A stretch of 37,106 nt of DNA from JBOICV01 sp050740255 (GCA_050740255.1 JBOICV010000009.1:1-37106), one strand, 5' to 3'. Shown: positions 8,863 to 17,405, counted from the stretch's first letter. Notes: a model not told the origin generated them from the sequence alone. A program made the numbers and translations.

Positions 8863-9339
8863 ATGGCTATTCAACGCGGAGCATGCGCCTTCGCGCTATT
8901 GCTGCTGACAGCTTGCGGCGCCGAGCCGCCGGCGCATCTGCGCGAGGCGGATGGCCCGCTCGCGGCTTGCCCGCATCGCCCCAACTGCGTGTTTTCGCTG
9001 GCGGCTGACGCCACTCACCATATCGAGCCGCTGCAATACGCGGGCGCGGCGCAGCACGCGCGTGAAGCCTTGATCAAGGTGATTGAAAGCATGCCGGGCG
9101 GCAAGGTCATTCAGGCTCCCGCCGACTATGTGCGGGCGGAGTTCACCAGCGCGCGCCTGAAATTCGTTGACGATGTGGAATTCCTGATTGCGGCGGATAT
9201 CGGCGTGATTCAGCTGCGTTCGGCCTCGCGCATTGGTTTCAGCGACCGCGGCGTCAACCGCGCCCGGGTCGAGGCCATCCGCGCGCAACTGCTGCCGACG
9301 ATTTACGAGATCTCCATTCTGCGCCCCGGTACGCCCTAG
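8863..9339 (+). CDS. DUF1499 lipoprotein
   Basis: A 158-residue predicted lipoprotein. The signal sequence ends in the lipobox LLTAC, placing the lipidated cysteine at residue 18. The mature region has the DUF1499 hallmark: a CPHRPNCVFS cluster with two cysteines, HHIEPL, then a conserved core (VRAEFTSARLKFVDDVEF, IQLRSASRIGFSDRGVNRARVEAIR). DUF1499 proteins are widespread envelope proteins without an assigned activity. It is 54 bases after dusB on the same strand and its stop is 7 bases from the stop of the convergent DUF1329 gene. Confidence 0.85.
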   Translation: MAIQRGACAFALLLLTACGAEPPAHLREADGPLAACPHRPNCVFSLAADATHHIEPLQYAGAAQHAREALIKVIESMPGGKVIQAPADYVRAEFTSARLKFVDDVEFLIAADIGVIQLRSASRIGFSDRGVNRARVEAIRAQLLPTIYEISILRPGTP

Positions 9340-9346
9340 CCGGATT

Positions 9347-10717
9347 CTATTGGTCTACAAAGCGTTTCAACTGGCTGGTGGTGAAATACTCAGGCGGCTG
9401 ATACCAGTCGTAGATCACGCGCTCCTTCTCTTCGTTGGTCAGCCCGATGATGACGTAGCGCCGGCTTTGCAAGTCGTAGTGCACCTGCAGCGGATTGGCC
9501 ACTACCGGCACGTTGTAGTAGGTGATCGCATGCGTCACTGAGGTGCGCCAGAACTCGCCGCGCGCATCGTAAATATCCTGCAGCAGAATCAGCCAGGAGT
9601 CTTCGTCCACGTAGAACACACGTTTGGCGTAAATATGTTTGGCACCGGGCACAAGCGTCGCTTCGATCACCCACACGCGGTGCAGTTCCCAACGCGCCAA
9701 CTCGGGATTGATATGGCCCCGGCGGATCATGTCGGTGTACTTGGTGCTGGACGCATGCAGCCGGTAGGTGTTGTAGGGCACGTAGATTTCCTGCTTGCCC
9801 TTCAGCTCGAACTGGTAGCGGTCCATCGGCCCGTTGAACATGTCCACCTGGTCATGAGTCGTCAGACCGTCGTTGAGCGGGTGGTCATAGCCCACCTCGC
9901 CGATGCGCCGCATCTTGCGCTGGCCCGCGTTGTAGCTGTACAGCAGCGTCTCTTCCTTGGCGCGATCGAAGGGCACTCGCAACAACACGGCGTCGCCGGC
10001 CTTGATGGGTGGGGAGATGGTTTTGCTGAGAATATAGGCGTACTGGTTCTTGAAGTTGTCCAGCGTCGTATCGGGATGGTTGTAGCGAAAGCTCAGCTCA
10101 AAGCAGCCGCGCTCCACCACATGATCGCCGCCTTCGGTGGTAATGGCCTTGCTGCTGCAACCCTTCAGTCCTTTGGTGACGTAGCGCGCCATGTGGTTCC
10201 ACAGCGCCTCGCGCCCATTCTGCGGCAGCGGGAAGGGAAAGCCGCGCACGGTGCCGCTGAAGCTGCTGCCATTGTTCGCGAGTTCCACGCGCGTGGCGTT
10301 CTTGACCGTTTCGTCGTACAGCCATTGCGGGAATATCGCCGAGCGCTGCGTCGGATAAATCTTGATCGAATAGGTTTGCGGATACTGCTTGAACAGTGCT
10401 ATCTGTCCGGGAGTGAGATGCGCGCTGTGTTCGCTGTAGTTCTGGCCGGTCACGGTGACCAGCGCTTGATCCACGGCGAAAGGATCGGGCAGGGTCTTGC
10501 CGGCCTCGTAGCTTTTCGGCGTGAGCAAGCCGCCGGTCCAGGCCGGGATGGTTTGCGCTTTGTTGCCGGCCTGTTCTGCGCCCAGCGGCGTTAAATCCTT
10601 GCCGAGCCGCGCCGCTTCTTCGGCCGAAACCTTGGCGGCCGCCGCGGTGGGAAAGCAGGCGAACAGTGCCAGCAGACAGCTATGCCAGGAGCGAGTCATG
10701 CCAACATTAGACAACAT
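9347..10717 (-). CDS. DUF1329 exported protein
   Basis: A 456-residue exported protein of the DUF1329 family. The start is ATG 10717 or ATG 10699; both precede a signal peptide ending near AAAAKVSAEEAARLG. Family-typical segments include GKDLTPLGAEQAGNK, IPAWTGGL near the N-terminus, and a long C-terminal domain with RRVWVIEATL-like and DEDSWLILLQDIYDARGEFW motifs. The C-terminal part recalls the lipoprotein-carrier (LolA/LppX-like) beta-sheet fold, so a periplasmic lipid carrier role is often suspected. In other genomes DUF1329 genes commonly neighbour an RND/MMPL exporter and a DUF1302 protein. It lies 34 bases downstream of the lipoprotein gene on the same strand, probably one operon. Confidence 0.88.
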   Translation of the reverse strand: MLSNVGMTRSWHSCLLALFACFPTAAAAKVSAEEAARLGKDLTPLGAEQAGNKAQTIPAWTGGLLTPKSYEAGKTLPDPFAVDQALVTVTGQNYSEHSAHLTPGQIALFKQYPQTYSIKIYPTQRSAIFPQWLYDETVKNATRVELANNGSSFSGTVRGFPFPLPQNGREALWNHMARYVTKGLKGCSSKAITTEGGDHVVERGCFELSFRYNHPDTTLDNFKNQYAYILSKTISPPIKAGDAVLLRVPFDRAKEETLLYSYNAGQRKMRRIGEVGYDHPLNDGLTTHDQVDMFNGPMDRYQFELKGKQEIYVPYNTYRLHASSTKYTDMIRRGHINPELARWELHRVWVIEATLVPGAKHIYAKRVFYVDEDSWLILLQDIYDARGEFWRTSVTHAITYYNVPVVANPLQVHYDLQSRRYVIIGLTNEEKERVIYDWYQPPEYFTTSQLKRFVDQ

Positions 10718-10751
10718 TTTCCCGCGGGTTGTCGCACACCCGCGGTCCGGA

Positions 10752-11351
10752 CTAATTGCTGATGTCGATGGAGGGCGTCACGTTCTGCAAGGGACCCAGC
10801 GGATTGCGCTCTAGCTGGGTCTTGAACACATTGGTTTCGCCGCTCCAGAGCTTGTACACCACGGTCTCGCCCTGCACGACGAACAAAGCCTGAAAATACC
10901 AGCCGGTGGTGTGGGTTTCGCGGCGAAAGCCGAAGATGTCGAGGAAGGCGTTGCCGACGCGCTTGTTATGCACTTCCTCCGGCCGCAATTGCAGACCGTA
11001 GCAGTCATCGCGCTTGGCGAAACAGCGGCGCACCGCCGGGTCCACGTCCTGCAGGCGCAGCGAAGGATTGGGCAGGAATACCACCATCAACTCGGGATAA
11101 GTGAGGCGGCGGATATTCGGCGTCTTTACCGGATCGAAGCCCAGCGCACTCAGTTCCGACAACTTGGTTTTGCCCGCCACGACTTTTTCGAAACCCAGTT
11201 GCACGCCGGGGAATTCGTTGAACGGCGACTCGGTCGTTGTGTCGGACTTGGGCAACAGAAAAGCGCAGCCGCCAAGTAAGAAAACCAGTCCGAGCAAGGC
11301 CAGGGCCGGGAGTACGGGCACGGCGTCCGGCAGATTGTCGTTGCGGGGCAT
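10752..11351 (-). CDS. Predicted lipoprotein of unknown function
   Basis: A 199-residue protein whose N-terminus has a hydrophobic segment ending in the lipobox LLGGC, giving lipidation at Cys29. The mature part begins with a Thr/Ser-rich stretch, followed by EFPGVQLGFEKVVAGKTKLSEL and GFDPVKTPNIRRL. This looks like the small helix-turn pattern of BamE/SmpA-type lipoproteins, but similarity is weak. Further on there are paired cysteines (RRCFAKRDDCYGL), and near the end a strand-rich part including FFAL-like and VVYKLWSGETNVFKTQ segments. No strong ribosome binding site is visible before ATG 11351. It probably forms an operon with the DUF1329 gene. Function not assignable. Confidence 0.7.
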   Translation of the reverse strand: MPRNDNLPDAVPVLPALALLGLVFLLGGCAFLLPKSDTTTESPFNEFPGVQLGFEKVVAGKTKLSELSALGFDPVKTPNIRRLTYPELMVVFLPNPSLRLQDVDPAVRRCFAKRDDCYGLQLRPEEVHNKRVGNAFLDIFGFRRETHTTGWYFQALFVVQGETVVYKLWSGETNVFKTQLERNPLGPLQNVTPSIDISN

Positions 11352-11431
11352 ATCGATAGCGATCAGATCGTCAAGGCAATGTTGGTACAGCGCACCTTAA
11401 CAAAAGAGCAAGCTGCCGGGTGAGCGGGCGA

Positions 11432-12688
11432 CTAGCGTTTGCTGCCGCAGAGCGCGCCCAGTACCGGTAGGCCGTCGCATAGATTGCCGCCGTCTTCGCC
11501 TGGCGGCTGGCTCGGCGACGGCGTGGGTCCGGTCAGCTTGGCGGTATGCAACAGACGATTGGGGCTAGCGCCGGTATCACGCAGCCGGTTGCCAGCGGCC
11601 TGATCCAGTAAGGCTCTGGCGACGCTCTCCGGACTGGCTTGCGGATAGGCGCCCAGATACAGCGCGGCAGCGCCGGTGACGTGCGGCGCCGCCATCGAGG
11701 TGCCGTTAAGCGTCTGCGTGGCGTTGTCGCCGCTATGCCAGCTCGAAGCAATCGCCTCGCCGGGCGCGAACACATCCACGCAGCTACCTTTGTTCGAGAA
11801 ACCGGCGCGCGTATCGCCGCGGGTGCTGGCGGCCACGGTAAGCGCCTCCGGTACGCGTGCGGGCGAGGCCTGACAGGCATCCTGATTGCTATTGCCGGCT
11901 GCCGCGACGACTACGACGCCGGCGCGGATCGCATCCCGCACCGCGCGGTCGAGCGCGCGGCTGGCGCCGCCGCCCAGGCTCATATTGGCGACCGCGGGCT
12001 TTTGCGCGTTGCGCGCCACCCAATCCACACCGGCGATCACGTCGGCGTTCGAGCCGTTGCCGTCGCAAGCCAGTACCCGCACCGCATGTATGGTCGCCTG
12101 CTTGGCCACGCCGTACTCGCGGCCCGCAGCCGTGCCGGCCACATGGGTGCCGTGGCCATTGCAATCGGCGTTATTGCGGCCGTCGCGCACCGCGCTGAAG
12201 CCGGCGCCGACGCGGCCGGCAAACTCGCGGTGGCTGCTGCGCAGACCCGTGTCGAGCACATAGATATGCACGCCCTGGCCGGCGCCGCCGTAACGGAAGC
12301 TTCTATCCAGCGGCAAGTGGGTCTGGTCGATCCGGTCCAAGCCCCAGGCCGGATCGCGCTGCACCGTATCGGCACTCGTGCGCATCCGGCTGTCCTGCTC
12401 GATGAATTGCACCCGCGCGTCCTGCGCCAGACGCTGAATCTGCGCGGGCGTTGCCTGCAGCGCGAAGCCGCCCAGCACGCCGCCATAGACGTGCAGCAAC
12501 TTGCCGCCTGCGAGCCGCACCAATTCCTGCGCCAGTGGTTCAATCAGCGGCAACTGCAATCCGCCCAGTGGTTTGAGCTCCAGCGCGACGAGGTAGCGGT
12601 TCGCGAGCGGTTCGGCGGGTTTGACGATCTCGGCGGCCAGTAGCGGGCGGGCCAGCAGCAATAGTGTTGCAAGTATGAGCAATCGCAT
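11432..12688 (-). CDS. Secreted subtilisin-like serine protease (S8)
   Basis: A 418-residue preproprotease. Residues 1-19 form a signal peptide; residues of about 30-100 form an I9 inhibitor-type propeptide (RYLVALEL, ending in VQFIEQDSRM). The S8 catalytic domain follows with Asp146 (YVLDTG), His179 (NGHGTHVAGT) and Ser331 (NGTSMAAPHV), plus the oxyanion-hole Asn in AAAGNSN. The order and spacing match the proteinase K/aqualysin branch. A Pro-rich linker after residue 385 leads into a short tail with two cysteines (NLCDGLPVLGALCGSKR). It should be secreted, then self-processed. Divergent from tesB; the roughly 80-base shared upstream region is AT-rich. Confidence 0.93.
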   Translation of the reverse strand: MRLLILATLLLLARPLLAAEIVKPAEPLANRYLVALELKPLGGLQLPLIEPLAQELVRLAGGKLLHVYGGVLGGFALQATPAQIQRLAQDARVQFIEQDSRMRTSADTVQRDPAWGLDRIDQTHLPLDRSFRYGGAGQGVHIYVLDTGLRSSHREFAGRVGAGFSAVRDGRNNADCNGHGTHVAGTAAGREYGVAKQATIHAVRVLACDGNGSNADVIAGVDWVARNAQKPAVANMSLGGGASRALDRAVRDAIRAGVVVVAAAGNSNQDACQASPARVPEALTVAASTRGDTRAGFSNKGSCVDVFAPGEAIASSWHSGDNATQTLNGTSMAAPHVTGAAALYLGAYPQASPESVARALLDQAAGNRLRDTGASPNRLLHTAKLTGPTPSPSQPPGEDGGNLCDGLPVLGALCGSKR

Positions 12689-12765
12689 AGATGGACGAGT
12701 TTGCTTTGCAGTAGTTTAGGTTAACGTATGAATTAACTTGGATTTGACTAAGGCCTGCCGGTTCC

Positions 12766-13644
12766 ATGAACGCAATACTGACCGATCTGGTGCGCCTGCT
12801 CGCCCTGGAGCAGCTTGAGGTCAATCTATACCGCGGCGAAAGCCGCGATCTCGGCGGCCGCAGCGTGTTCGGCGGCCAGGTGCTCGGCCAGGCACTGATG
12901 GCGGCTTACGGCACGGTGGATTGGCAGGCGGCGCATTCACTGCATGCCTATTTTCTGCGTCCGGGCGATATGGAAGCGCCAATCGTGTATGAAGTGGAAC
13001 GGCTGCGCGATGGCCGGCATTTTCTGGCGCGGCAGGTGCACGCCATCCAGCATGGTCAGCCGATCTTTTCGATGATGGCCTCGTTCCAGAAGCTCGAGCC
13101 GGGATTGGACCACCAGTCGCCGATGCCGGTGGTGCCACTGCCGGAAGCGCTGGCTTCGCAGCACGAGCTGCGCCAGCAATGGTTGCATTTATGTCCGGAA
13201 AAATTGCGGCGCGGCTTTATGCGCGAGCTGGCGATCGAGTTCAAGCCGGTGTGGCCAAGCAATCCGTTCCAGCCCGAACCACGGCCCCCCCAGCAGCACA
13301 TCTGGTTCCGCGCTGCCGGTAGCCTGCCCTCGGACCAAACCCTGCACCGCTGCGTGCTGGCTTATGCGTCGGACTTCAATCTGCTGTCTACCGCCATGCT
13401 GGCGCATGGCGTCACCTATCTGCAGCCGGAGATGGTCGTCGCCAGCCTCGATCATGCACTGTGGTTTCACCGCGACGTTCAAGTGGACGACTGGCTGCTG
13501 TACAGCATGGACAGCCCGTCCAGCTCCGGCGCACGTGGCTTGTCGCGCGGAATGATCTACAACCGCGCCGGCAAGCTGGTCGCTTCGGTGCTTCAGGAAA
13601 GTCTTATGCGCAAGACCACGCTGGTGCGCGACTCCGAGCATTAG
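12766..13644 (+). CDS. tesB: Acyl-CoA thioesterase II
   Basis: A 292-residue double-hotdog thioesterase that hydrolyses medium and long acyl-CoAs to free fatty acids and CoA. The N-terminal hotdog has GRSVFGGQVLGQALMAA and HSLHAYFLRPGD; the C-terminal half has the conserved LAYASDFNLLSTAMLAHG with the catalytic-region Asp, then SLDHALWFHRDVQVDDWLLY and ARGLSRGMIYNRAGKLVASVLQESLMR. Length and motifs match TesB throughout. No clear ribosome binding site precedes ATG 12766. Downstream lies a repeat-filled gap separating it from the convergent hydrolase gene. Confidence 0.95.
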   Translation: MNAILTDLVRLLALEQLEVNLYRGESRDLGGRSVFGGQVLGQALMAAYGTVDWQAAHSLHAYFLRPGDMEAPIVYEVERLRDGRHFLARQVHAIQHGQPIFSMMASFQKLEPGLDHQSPMPVVPLPEALASQHELRQQWLHLCPEKLRRGFMRELAIEFKPVWPSNPFQPEPRPPQQHIWFRAAGSLPSDQTLHRCVLAYASDFNLLSTAMLAHGVTYLQPEMVVASLDHALWFHRDVQVDDWLLYSMDSPSSSGARGLSRGMIYNRAGKLVASVLQESLMRKTTLVRDSEH

Positions 13645-13671
13645 TCACGGGCAGGCCTCCTACGAGTCGCC

Positions 13672-13698
13672 CCTGTAGGAGCGCGCCTGCGCGCGACT
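13672..13698. repeat. GTAGGAGCGCGC-type palindromic repeat
   Basis: CCTGTAGGAGCGCGCCTGCGCGCGAC follows the form of the TGTAGGAGCG...CGCGAC interspersed repeats of pseudomonads and xanthomonads. A 6-bp stem (GCGCGC, CT, GCGCGC) is at 13681-13694. A partial inverted companion (CTCCTACGAGTCGC) lies immediately upstream at about 13657-13670. Confidence 0.55.
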
Positions 13699-13731
13699 AA
13701 TTAAGGCAGCTCTGATCAATTCGTGTTTGTT

Positions 13732-13817
13732 CGTCATACCGGCGAAAGCCGGTATCCAGAGTCTTTGCGGAACAACGGCTTGAAAGGCACTGGATTCCGG
13801 CTTTCGCCGGTATGACG
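13732..13817. repeat. 86-bp inverted-repeat element (family A)
   Basis: Two 28-bp arms (13732-13759 and 13790-13817) are reverse complements with one mismatch and flank a 30-base unique loop. Each arm starts with CGTCATACCGG or its complement, and the arm core contains GCGAAAGC. It sits between the convergent tesB and hydrolase genes, where the RNA hairpin could end or stabilise both transcripts. A second copy with the same architecture is at 27235-27319. Confidence 0.8.
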
Positions 13818-13835
13818 GAATAAATCAGAGGTTCC

Positions 13836-15275
13836 TTAATAGTGCTCGCCGTCTTTGAAAGACTTGACGCCGTGCACCCAGACCTTGCCAACCGGACTTT
13901 CGACCCGGCTCACCGAGAAGAAAATCACGCTCTCGTCATCCGCTTCCACGGCGTAGTCCTGGCCGCTCAAATCCACGCCGGCGAAATCCATTTCACTGTC
14001 TTCGGTATGAATGGCTTCCACGCCGTAAATCGAACCGCCGGTAAACGTCAGGCTGGAATCTTCAATGCGCAGGCCCAGTCCACGCAGATTGCTGTTCTCG
14101 ATGGTGACGGTGGAGCCTTCCTCGATCGTCAGCTCGCCGATGCGGGCGTTCTTGATCAGCACATTGGTGCAGCCGCTGATGTCTATGACCTTATAGTCGC
14201 CGGTGAACTCGACGCCATTCTGCTTGCTGCACTCGGCTTCACGCTGCTGGCTGTCCTTGCTCGCCATGACCTGCAGCGGCAGCGCGTAGCGTTCCTCCAC
14301 GGTGACGCGCCGGAATTGCGCCGAGCTGCGCTTCAGCTCTTTCTGCATCAGGTGGTTGAAGACCTCCGCATTGTCCAGCATGGGGCTGTGGCCGGAGGCA
14401 GGGAGTACTTCAAGCCGGGCATTGGCCAAGCGGCTGGCCAGCAGCTTGCCCACCCGTAGCGGCGATGTCCTGTCGTTCTGGCCCCAGACCACCAGCGTCG
14501 GGGTACGCACATCGCGAATGGTCTCGCCGAAATTTTCCAGCACCAGCGCCAGCGCGGCGATCTTGGCCGGATCCGCCTGCAGCAGTTTGGCCCGCACCTG
14601 CTCATTGGCGAGCAGGGTTTCGGTTTCCACCGGCTCGGCTTCCAGCCAGCCCATCGAGTCCCGCACCCACTGCTCGAGATTGTCGTAACGGCCGTCGCGA
14701 TTGGGGTAGTAGGTATTCACCCAGGACAAGCCGACTTTCGCGAGGAAGCCCATATAAACCGAGCGATGCAGAATGCCGATGGCATCCACCAGCACCAGCC
14801 GGTCCACGTCCTCCGGATACTGCGAGGCGTAGCGCAGCGCCAGCGTCGCGCCGAGCGAGTGGCCGATCATGGCCACCGGCCCCTTGGTGAACTTGCGCAC
14901 CACTTGTTTGATGAAGGCGGCGTAATTGTCGGGCGTGTAGAGCTTGTTGCCTTTTTCCGAATAGCCGAAGCCGGGCAGGTCGAAGGCCACCACGTGATAC
15001 TGGTTCTTCAGCGCGTTGGCCAGGCCATACCAGGACTTGGCGCCGTCCTGGCTGAGTCCGTGCACCAGCACCACGCTTTTCTTATTGCCGCGACCCAGCT
15101 CGTAAACCATAGCCTTGCCCTGGAAGATCGGGTCGGGCATTTCGGTCTGACGGCTGCCGGGGGCTTGCTTCCAGGCGATGGCGGTTTCCTCGGCACCCGC
15201 CGGCCAAGCTGCCGTCAGGGCAATAGCGCAGATTAGCGCGCGCAACGGCGCGCGCGGGGCGCAGGGCAGGGTCAT
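13836..15275 (-). CDS. Exported alpha/beta hydrolase with beta-strand-repeat C-terminus
   Basis: A 479-residue protein with a signal peptide (cleavage near AWPAGAEE, residue 28). Residues of about 45-320 are a classical alpha/beta hydrolase: LVHGLSQDG, the nucleophile Ser140 in GHSLG, Asp268 in VVWGQNDRT, and His296 in ASGHSPML. After a linker (320-345), residues of about 350-479 change to short strands with spacing typical of a right-handed beta-helix or pentapeptide-like stack (IDISGCTNVLIKNARIGELTI, VTIENSNLRGLGLRIEDSSLTF). Cys349 and Cys369 could form a disulfide. The substrate could be a lipid or ester. No recognisable operon partner; the stop lies close to a palindromic repeat. Confidence 0.85.
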   Translation of the reverse strand: MTLPCAPRAPLRALICAIALTAAWPAGAEETAIAWKQAPGSRQTEMPDPIFQGKAMVYELGRGNKKSVVLVHGLSQDGAKSWYGLANALKNQYHVVAFDLPGFGYSEKGNKLYTPDNYAAFIKQVVRKFTKGPVAMIGHSLGATLALRYASQYPEDVDRLVLVDAIGILHRSVYMGFLAKVGLSWVNTYYPNRDGRYDNLEQWVRDSMGWLEAEPVETETLLANEQVRAKLLQADPAKIAALALVLENFGETIRDVRTPTLVVWGQNDRTSPLRVGKLLASRLANARLEVLPASGHSPMLDNAEVFNHLMQKELKRSSAQFRRVTVEERYALPLQVMASKDSQQREAECSKQNGVEFTGDYKVIDISGCTNVLIKNARIGELTIEEGSTVTIENSNLRGLGLRIEDSSLTFTGGSIYGVEAIHTEDSEMDFAGVDLSGQDYAVEADDESVIFFSVSRVESPVGKVWVHGVKSFKDGEHY

Positions 15276-15369
15276 CGGGATCCTCTATCCGGGAATTTAT
15301 TAGGCATTTGGCCGTCTATTAAAGCGTGAATCGGGCCGCAAGTCGAACATTCTTCGAGGGTATGATCGG

Positions 15370-15951
15370 GTGATGTCGTTCAGGCATGGTTGCACCGCGA
15401 TCCTCGTGACCCTAGCGCTGGCGCTCGCTGCGTCCCCGGCGGCGGCACTGCGTTGTGGTAGCCACGCGATCAGCGAGGGCGACTCTATCGTGCGTGTGCT
15501 CAACGCCTGTGGTGAGCCGGCCTATCGTGACAACTGGCAGATTTTCTATCCATATTTATTGGGGAGCGGCCTGCCCAGCCGTCGCGAAACCTGGTATTAC
15601 AACTTCGGCCCGTCGCGGCTCTTATATGTGCTCGAATTCAGCAGTGGGCGTCTGCAGCAGGAACGCACCGAAGGCTATGGTTTTTATCCGCAGGGCGGTG
15701 GCAGCTGCAAGCCGGAAATTCTGCTGCGCGGCCGCAGCAAGTATCAGCTGCTGGAATTCTGCGGAGAACCGGCGCATAAACAGGGCTATGCCACCCTGCG
15801 CCCGCAGTTCATCAATGGCGCGCTGGTTGGGCATCTCCCCGTGCTGCGCGAAGAATGGACTTATGACTTCGGTTCACGCCGGCTGCTACGCATGGTGATT
15901 CTGGAGAACGGTGTCATCGCCGACGTGCAAACCGGCCGCTACGGCCATTAG
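15370..15951 (+). CDS. Exported DUF2845 protein with internal duplication
   Basis: A 193-residue exported protein. The start GTG 15370 is preferred because GAGGG lies 9 bases upstream; ATG 15373 is the alternative. A signal peptide ends near SPAAALRCG. The mature part consists of two related units: RCGSHAISEGDSIVRVLNAC-GEPA and SCKPEILLRGRSKYQLLEFC-GEPA, each followed by an aromatic strand pair ending in FGPSRLLY or FGSRRLLR. This CG...GEP pattern is the DUF2845 signature. Four cysteines, two per unit, suggest disulfides in the periplasm. Function unknown. Divergent from the exported hydrolase gene. Confidence 0.8.
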   Translation: MMSFRHGCTAILVTLALALAASPAAALRCGSHAISEGDSIVRVLNACGEPAYRDNWQIFYPYLLGSGLPSRRETWYYNFGPSRLLYVLEFSSGRLQQERTEGYGFYPQGGGSCKPEILLRGRSKYQLLEFCGEPAHKQGYATLRPQFINGALVGHLPVLREEWTYDFGSRRLLRMVILENGVIADVQTGRYGH

Positions 15952-16008
15952 CGCGTCGCATGGACTCCAGGCTCGCCAGAGCCGTTTGCTTCCGGTTAGA
16001 ATGCTGCT

Positions 16009-17361
16009 GTGCAGCAAAATACACCTCCTAAAACGGGCCGCCGCGTGGCGGCCACCCTTGGCAATAGCGTCAAAGGCGGCCTGAGAATCGGCCAGACCTG
16101 GGGCGTGCTGGCACGCGCCGGACTCAACTGGCTGATGGGCAAGCGTCCGCCCGCGCCGCGCCTGCTGCGCGAAACCTTTGAAAAGCTCGGCACGACTTAT
16201 ATCAAGCTCGGCCAGTTCATCGCCAGCGCGCCTTCGGTGTTTCCCGCCGATTACGTCAAGGAATTTCAGAATTGCCTGGATGCGGTGCAGCCGCTGCCGT
16301 TCAAGACGATTGAACGCACGCTGCGTGCCGAGTTTGAACAGCCGCTGCAGGAAATCTACTCGTGGATCGACGAGCAGCCACTGGCGTCGGCCTCCATCGC
16401 GCAGGTGCATGCCGCCAAACTGGTCACGGGTGAAGACGTCGTGATCAAGGTGCAGAAACCGGGTGTGCGTAATGTGCTGCTCACGGATCTCAACTTTTTA
16501 TACGTTACGGCGAAAGTGCTGGAATGGATCGCGCCGCGCCTGGTGCACGCTTCGCTGTCCGGCATCGTGCAGGAAATCCAGGCCGGCATGCTGGCCGAGT
16601 GCGATTTTCTGAAGGAAGCGCAGAACATCGAAACCTTCCAGCGCTTTCTGGTCGAAACCGGCAATACCGCCGCGGCAGCGCCCAAGGTGTATCACCAGGC
16701 GACCACGCTGCGGGTGCTGACCATGGAGCGCTTCTACGGCGTGCCGGTCACCGACCTGGAAGCGCTGCGCAAATATGCCCCCGATCCCGAACAAACCCTG
16801 CTGGCGGCGCTGAACACCTGGATGGCGAGCCTGATGCACTGCCAGTTCTTTCACGCCGATTTGCACGCCGGCAATCTGATGGTGCTCACCGACGGGCGCG
16901 TCGGCTTCATTGATTTCGGCATCGTCGGCCAGCTCAAGCCGGGCACCTGGGAGGCGCTGGTGTCCTTCATGACGGGCCGGGCGACGCAAAGCTATCAGTC
17001 CATGGCCGAGTCCCTGATTCAAATCGGCATCGCCTCACGCAAGGTGGATGCTTCCCATCTGGCGCGCGATCTTGAAGATCTCATCACCCGCATGCAGACG
17101 CTGGATGACCAGTTGTGGGTGAATCCGCTCGGTCTCGATCCCAACGAGGCGGATCGGATGATGCTGTCTATCGTCGAGCTGGGTAAAAAGCATGGCATCC
17201 GCTTCCCGCGCGAGTTTGCGCTGCTGCTCAAGCAGTTGTTGTATTTCGACCGTTACATCGAGCTGTTGTCGCCGGGTCTGGACATGTTCGGTGACGCGCG
17301 CCTGGACTTGATGGGCGAGCAGCCGTATCTGCCGCCGGACGAACCGCGCATCCTGCACTGA
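16009..17361 (+). CDS. ABC1/UbiB-family atypical kinase
   Basis: A 450-residue UbiB-family protein. Family hallmarks: the KxGQ motif (YIKLGQFIAS, 64-73), the Ala-rich nucleotide loop (ASASIAQVHAA, 127-136), Lys147 in VVIKVQKPG, the catalytic-loop HADLHAGN (Asp284, Asn289) and the metal-binding DFG with Asp302. UbiB members support ubiquinone biosynthesis or lipid homeostasis as atypical ATPases/kinases. It is somewhat short and lacks the two C-terminal membrane helices of E. coli UbiB, and no ubiE or ubiJ neighbours are present, so a paralogue role is as likely as ubiquinone synthesis. The start is GTG 16009 with no clear ribosome binding site. Confidence 0.88.
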   Translation: MQQNTPPKTGRRVAATLGNSVKGGLRIGQTWGVLARAGLNWLMGKRPPAPRLLRETFEKLGTTYIKLGQFIASAPSVFPADYVKEFQNCLDAVQPLPFKTIERTLRAEFEQPLQEIYSWIDEQPLASASIAQVHAAKLVTGEDVVIKVQKPGVRNVLLTDLNFLYVTAKVLEWIAPRLVHASLSGIVQEIQAGMLAECDFLKEAQNIETFQRFLVETGNTAAAAPKVYHQATTLRVLTMERFYGVPVTDLEALRKYAPDPEQTLLAALNTWMASLMHCQFFHADLHAGNLMVLTDGRVGFIDFGIVGQLKPGTWEALVSFMTGRATQSYQSMAESLIQIGIASRKVDASHLARDLEDLITRMQTLDDQLWVNPLGLDPNEADRMMLSIVELGKKHGIRFPREFALLLKQLLYFDRYIELLSPGLDMFGDARLDLMGEQPYLPPDEPRILH

Positions 17362-17368
17362 GGAATAA

Positions 17369-17405
17369 ACCCCCTCTCCCTCTGGGAGGGGGTTGGGGTG
17401 AGGGC
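17369..17405. repeat. CCCTCTCCC/GGGAGGGGG hairpin repeat
   Basis: Just after the UbiB-family gene, a hairpin pairs AACCCCCTC(TC)CCC with GGGAGGGGGTT, with a two-base bulge. It matches the widespread proteobacterial CCCTCTCCCTCTGGGAGAGGG-type repeat followed by GGGGTGAGGG. It may serve as a transcription or RNA-decay barrier between the kinase and CHAD genes. Confidence 0.55.

Noticed and set aside
9635..10594. Plus-strand open frame opposite the DUF1329 gene
   Set aside because: Shadow of a recognisable coding sequence; no domain or ribosome binding site.
11639..12643. Plus-strand open frame (334 codons) opposite the protease
   Set aside because: The minus strand contains the full catalytic triad of an S8 protease; the opposite frame has no recognisable motif.
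13672..13817. CRISPR array
   Set aside because: The repeats are inverted hairpins, differ in sequence and are not regularly spaced; no cas genes are present.
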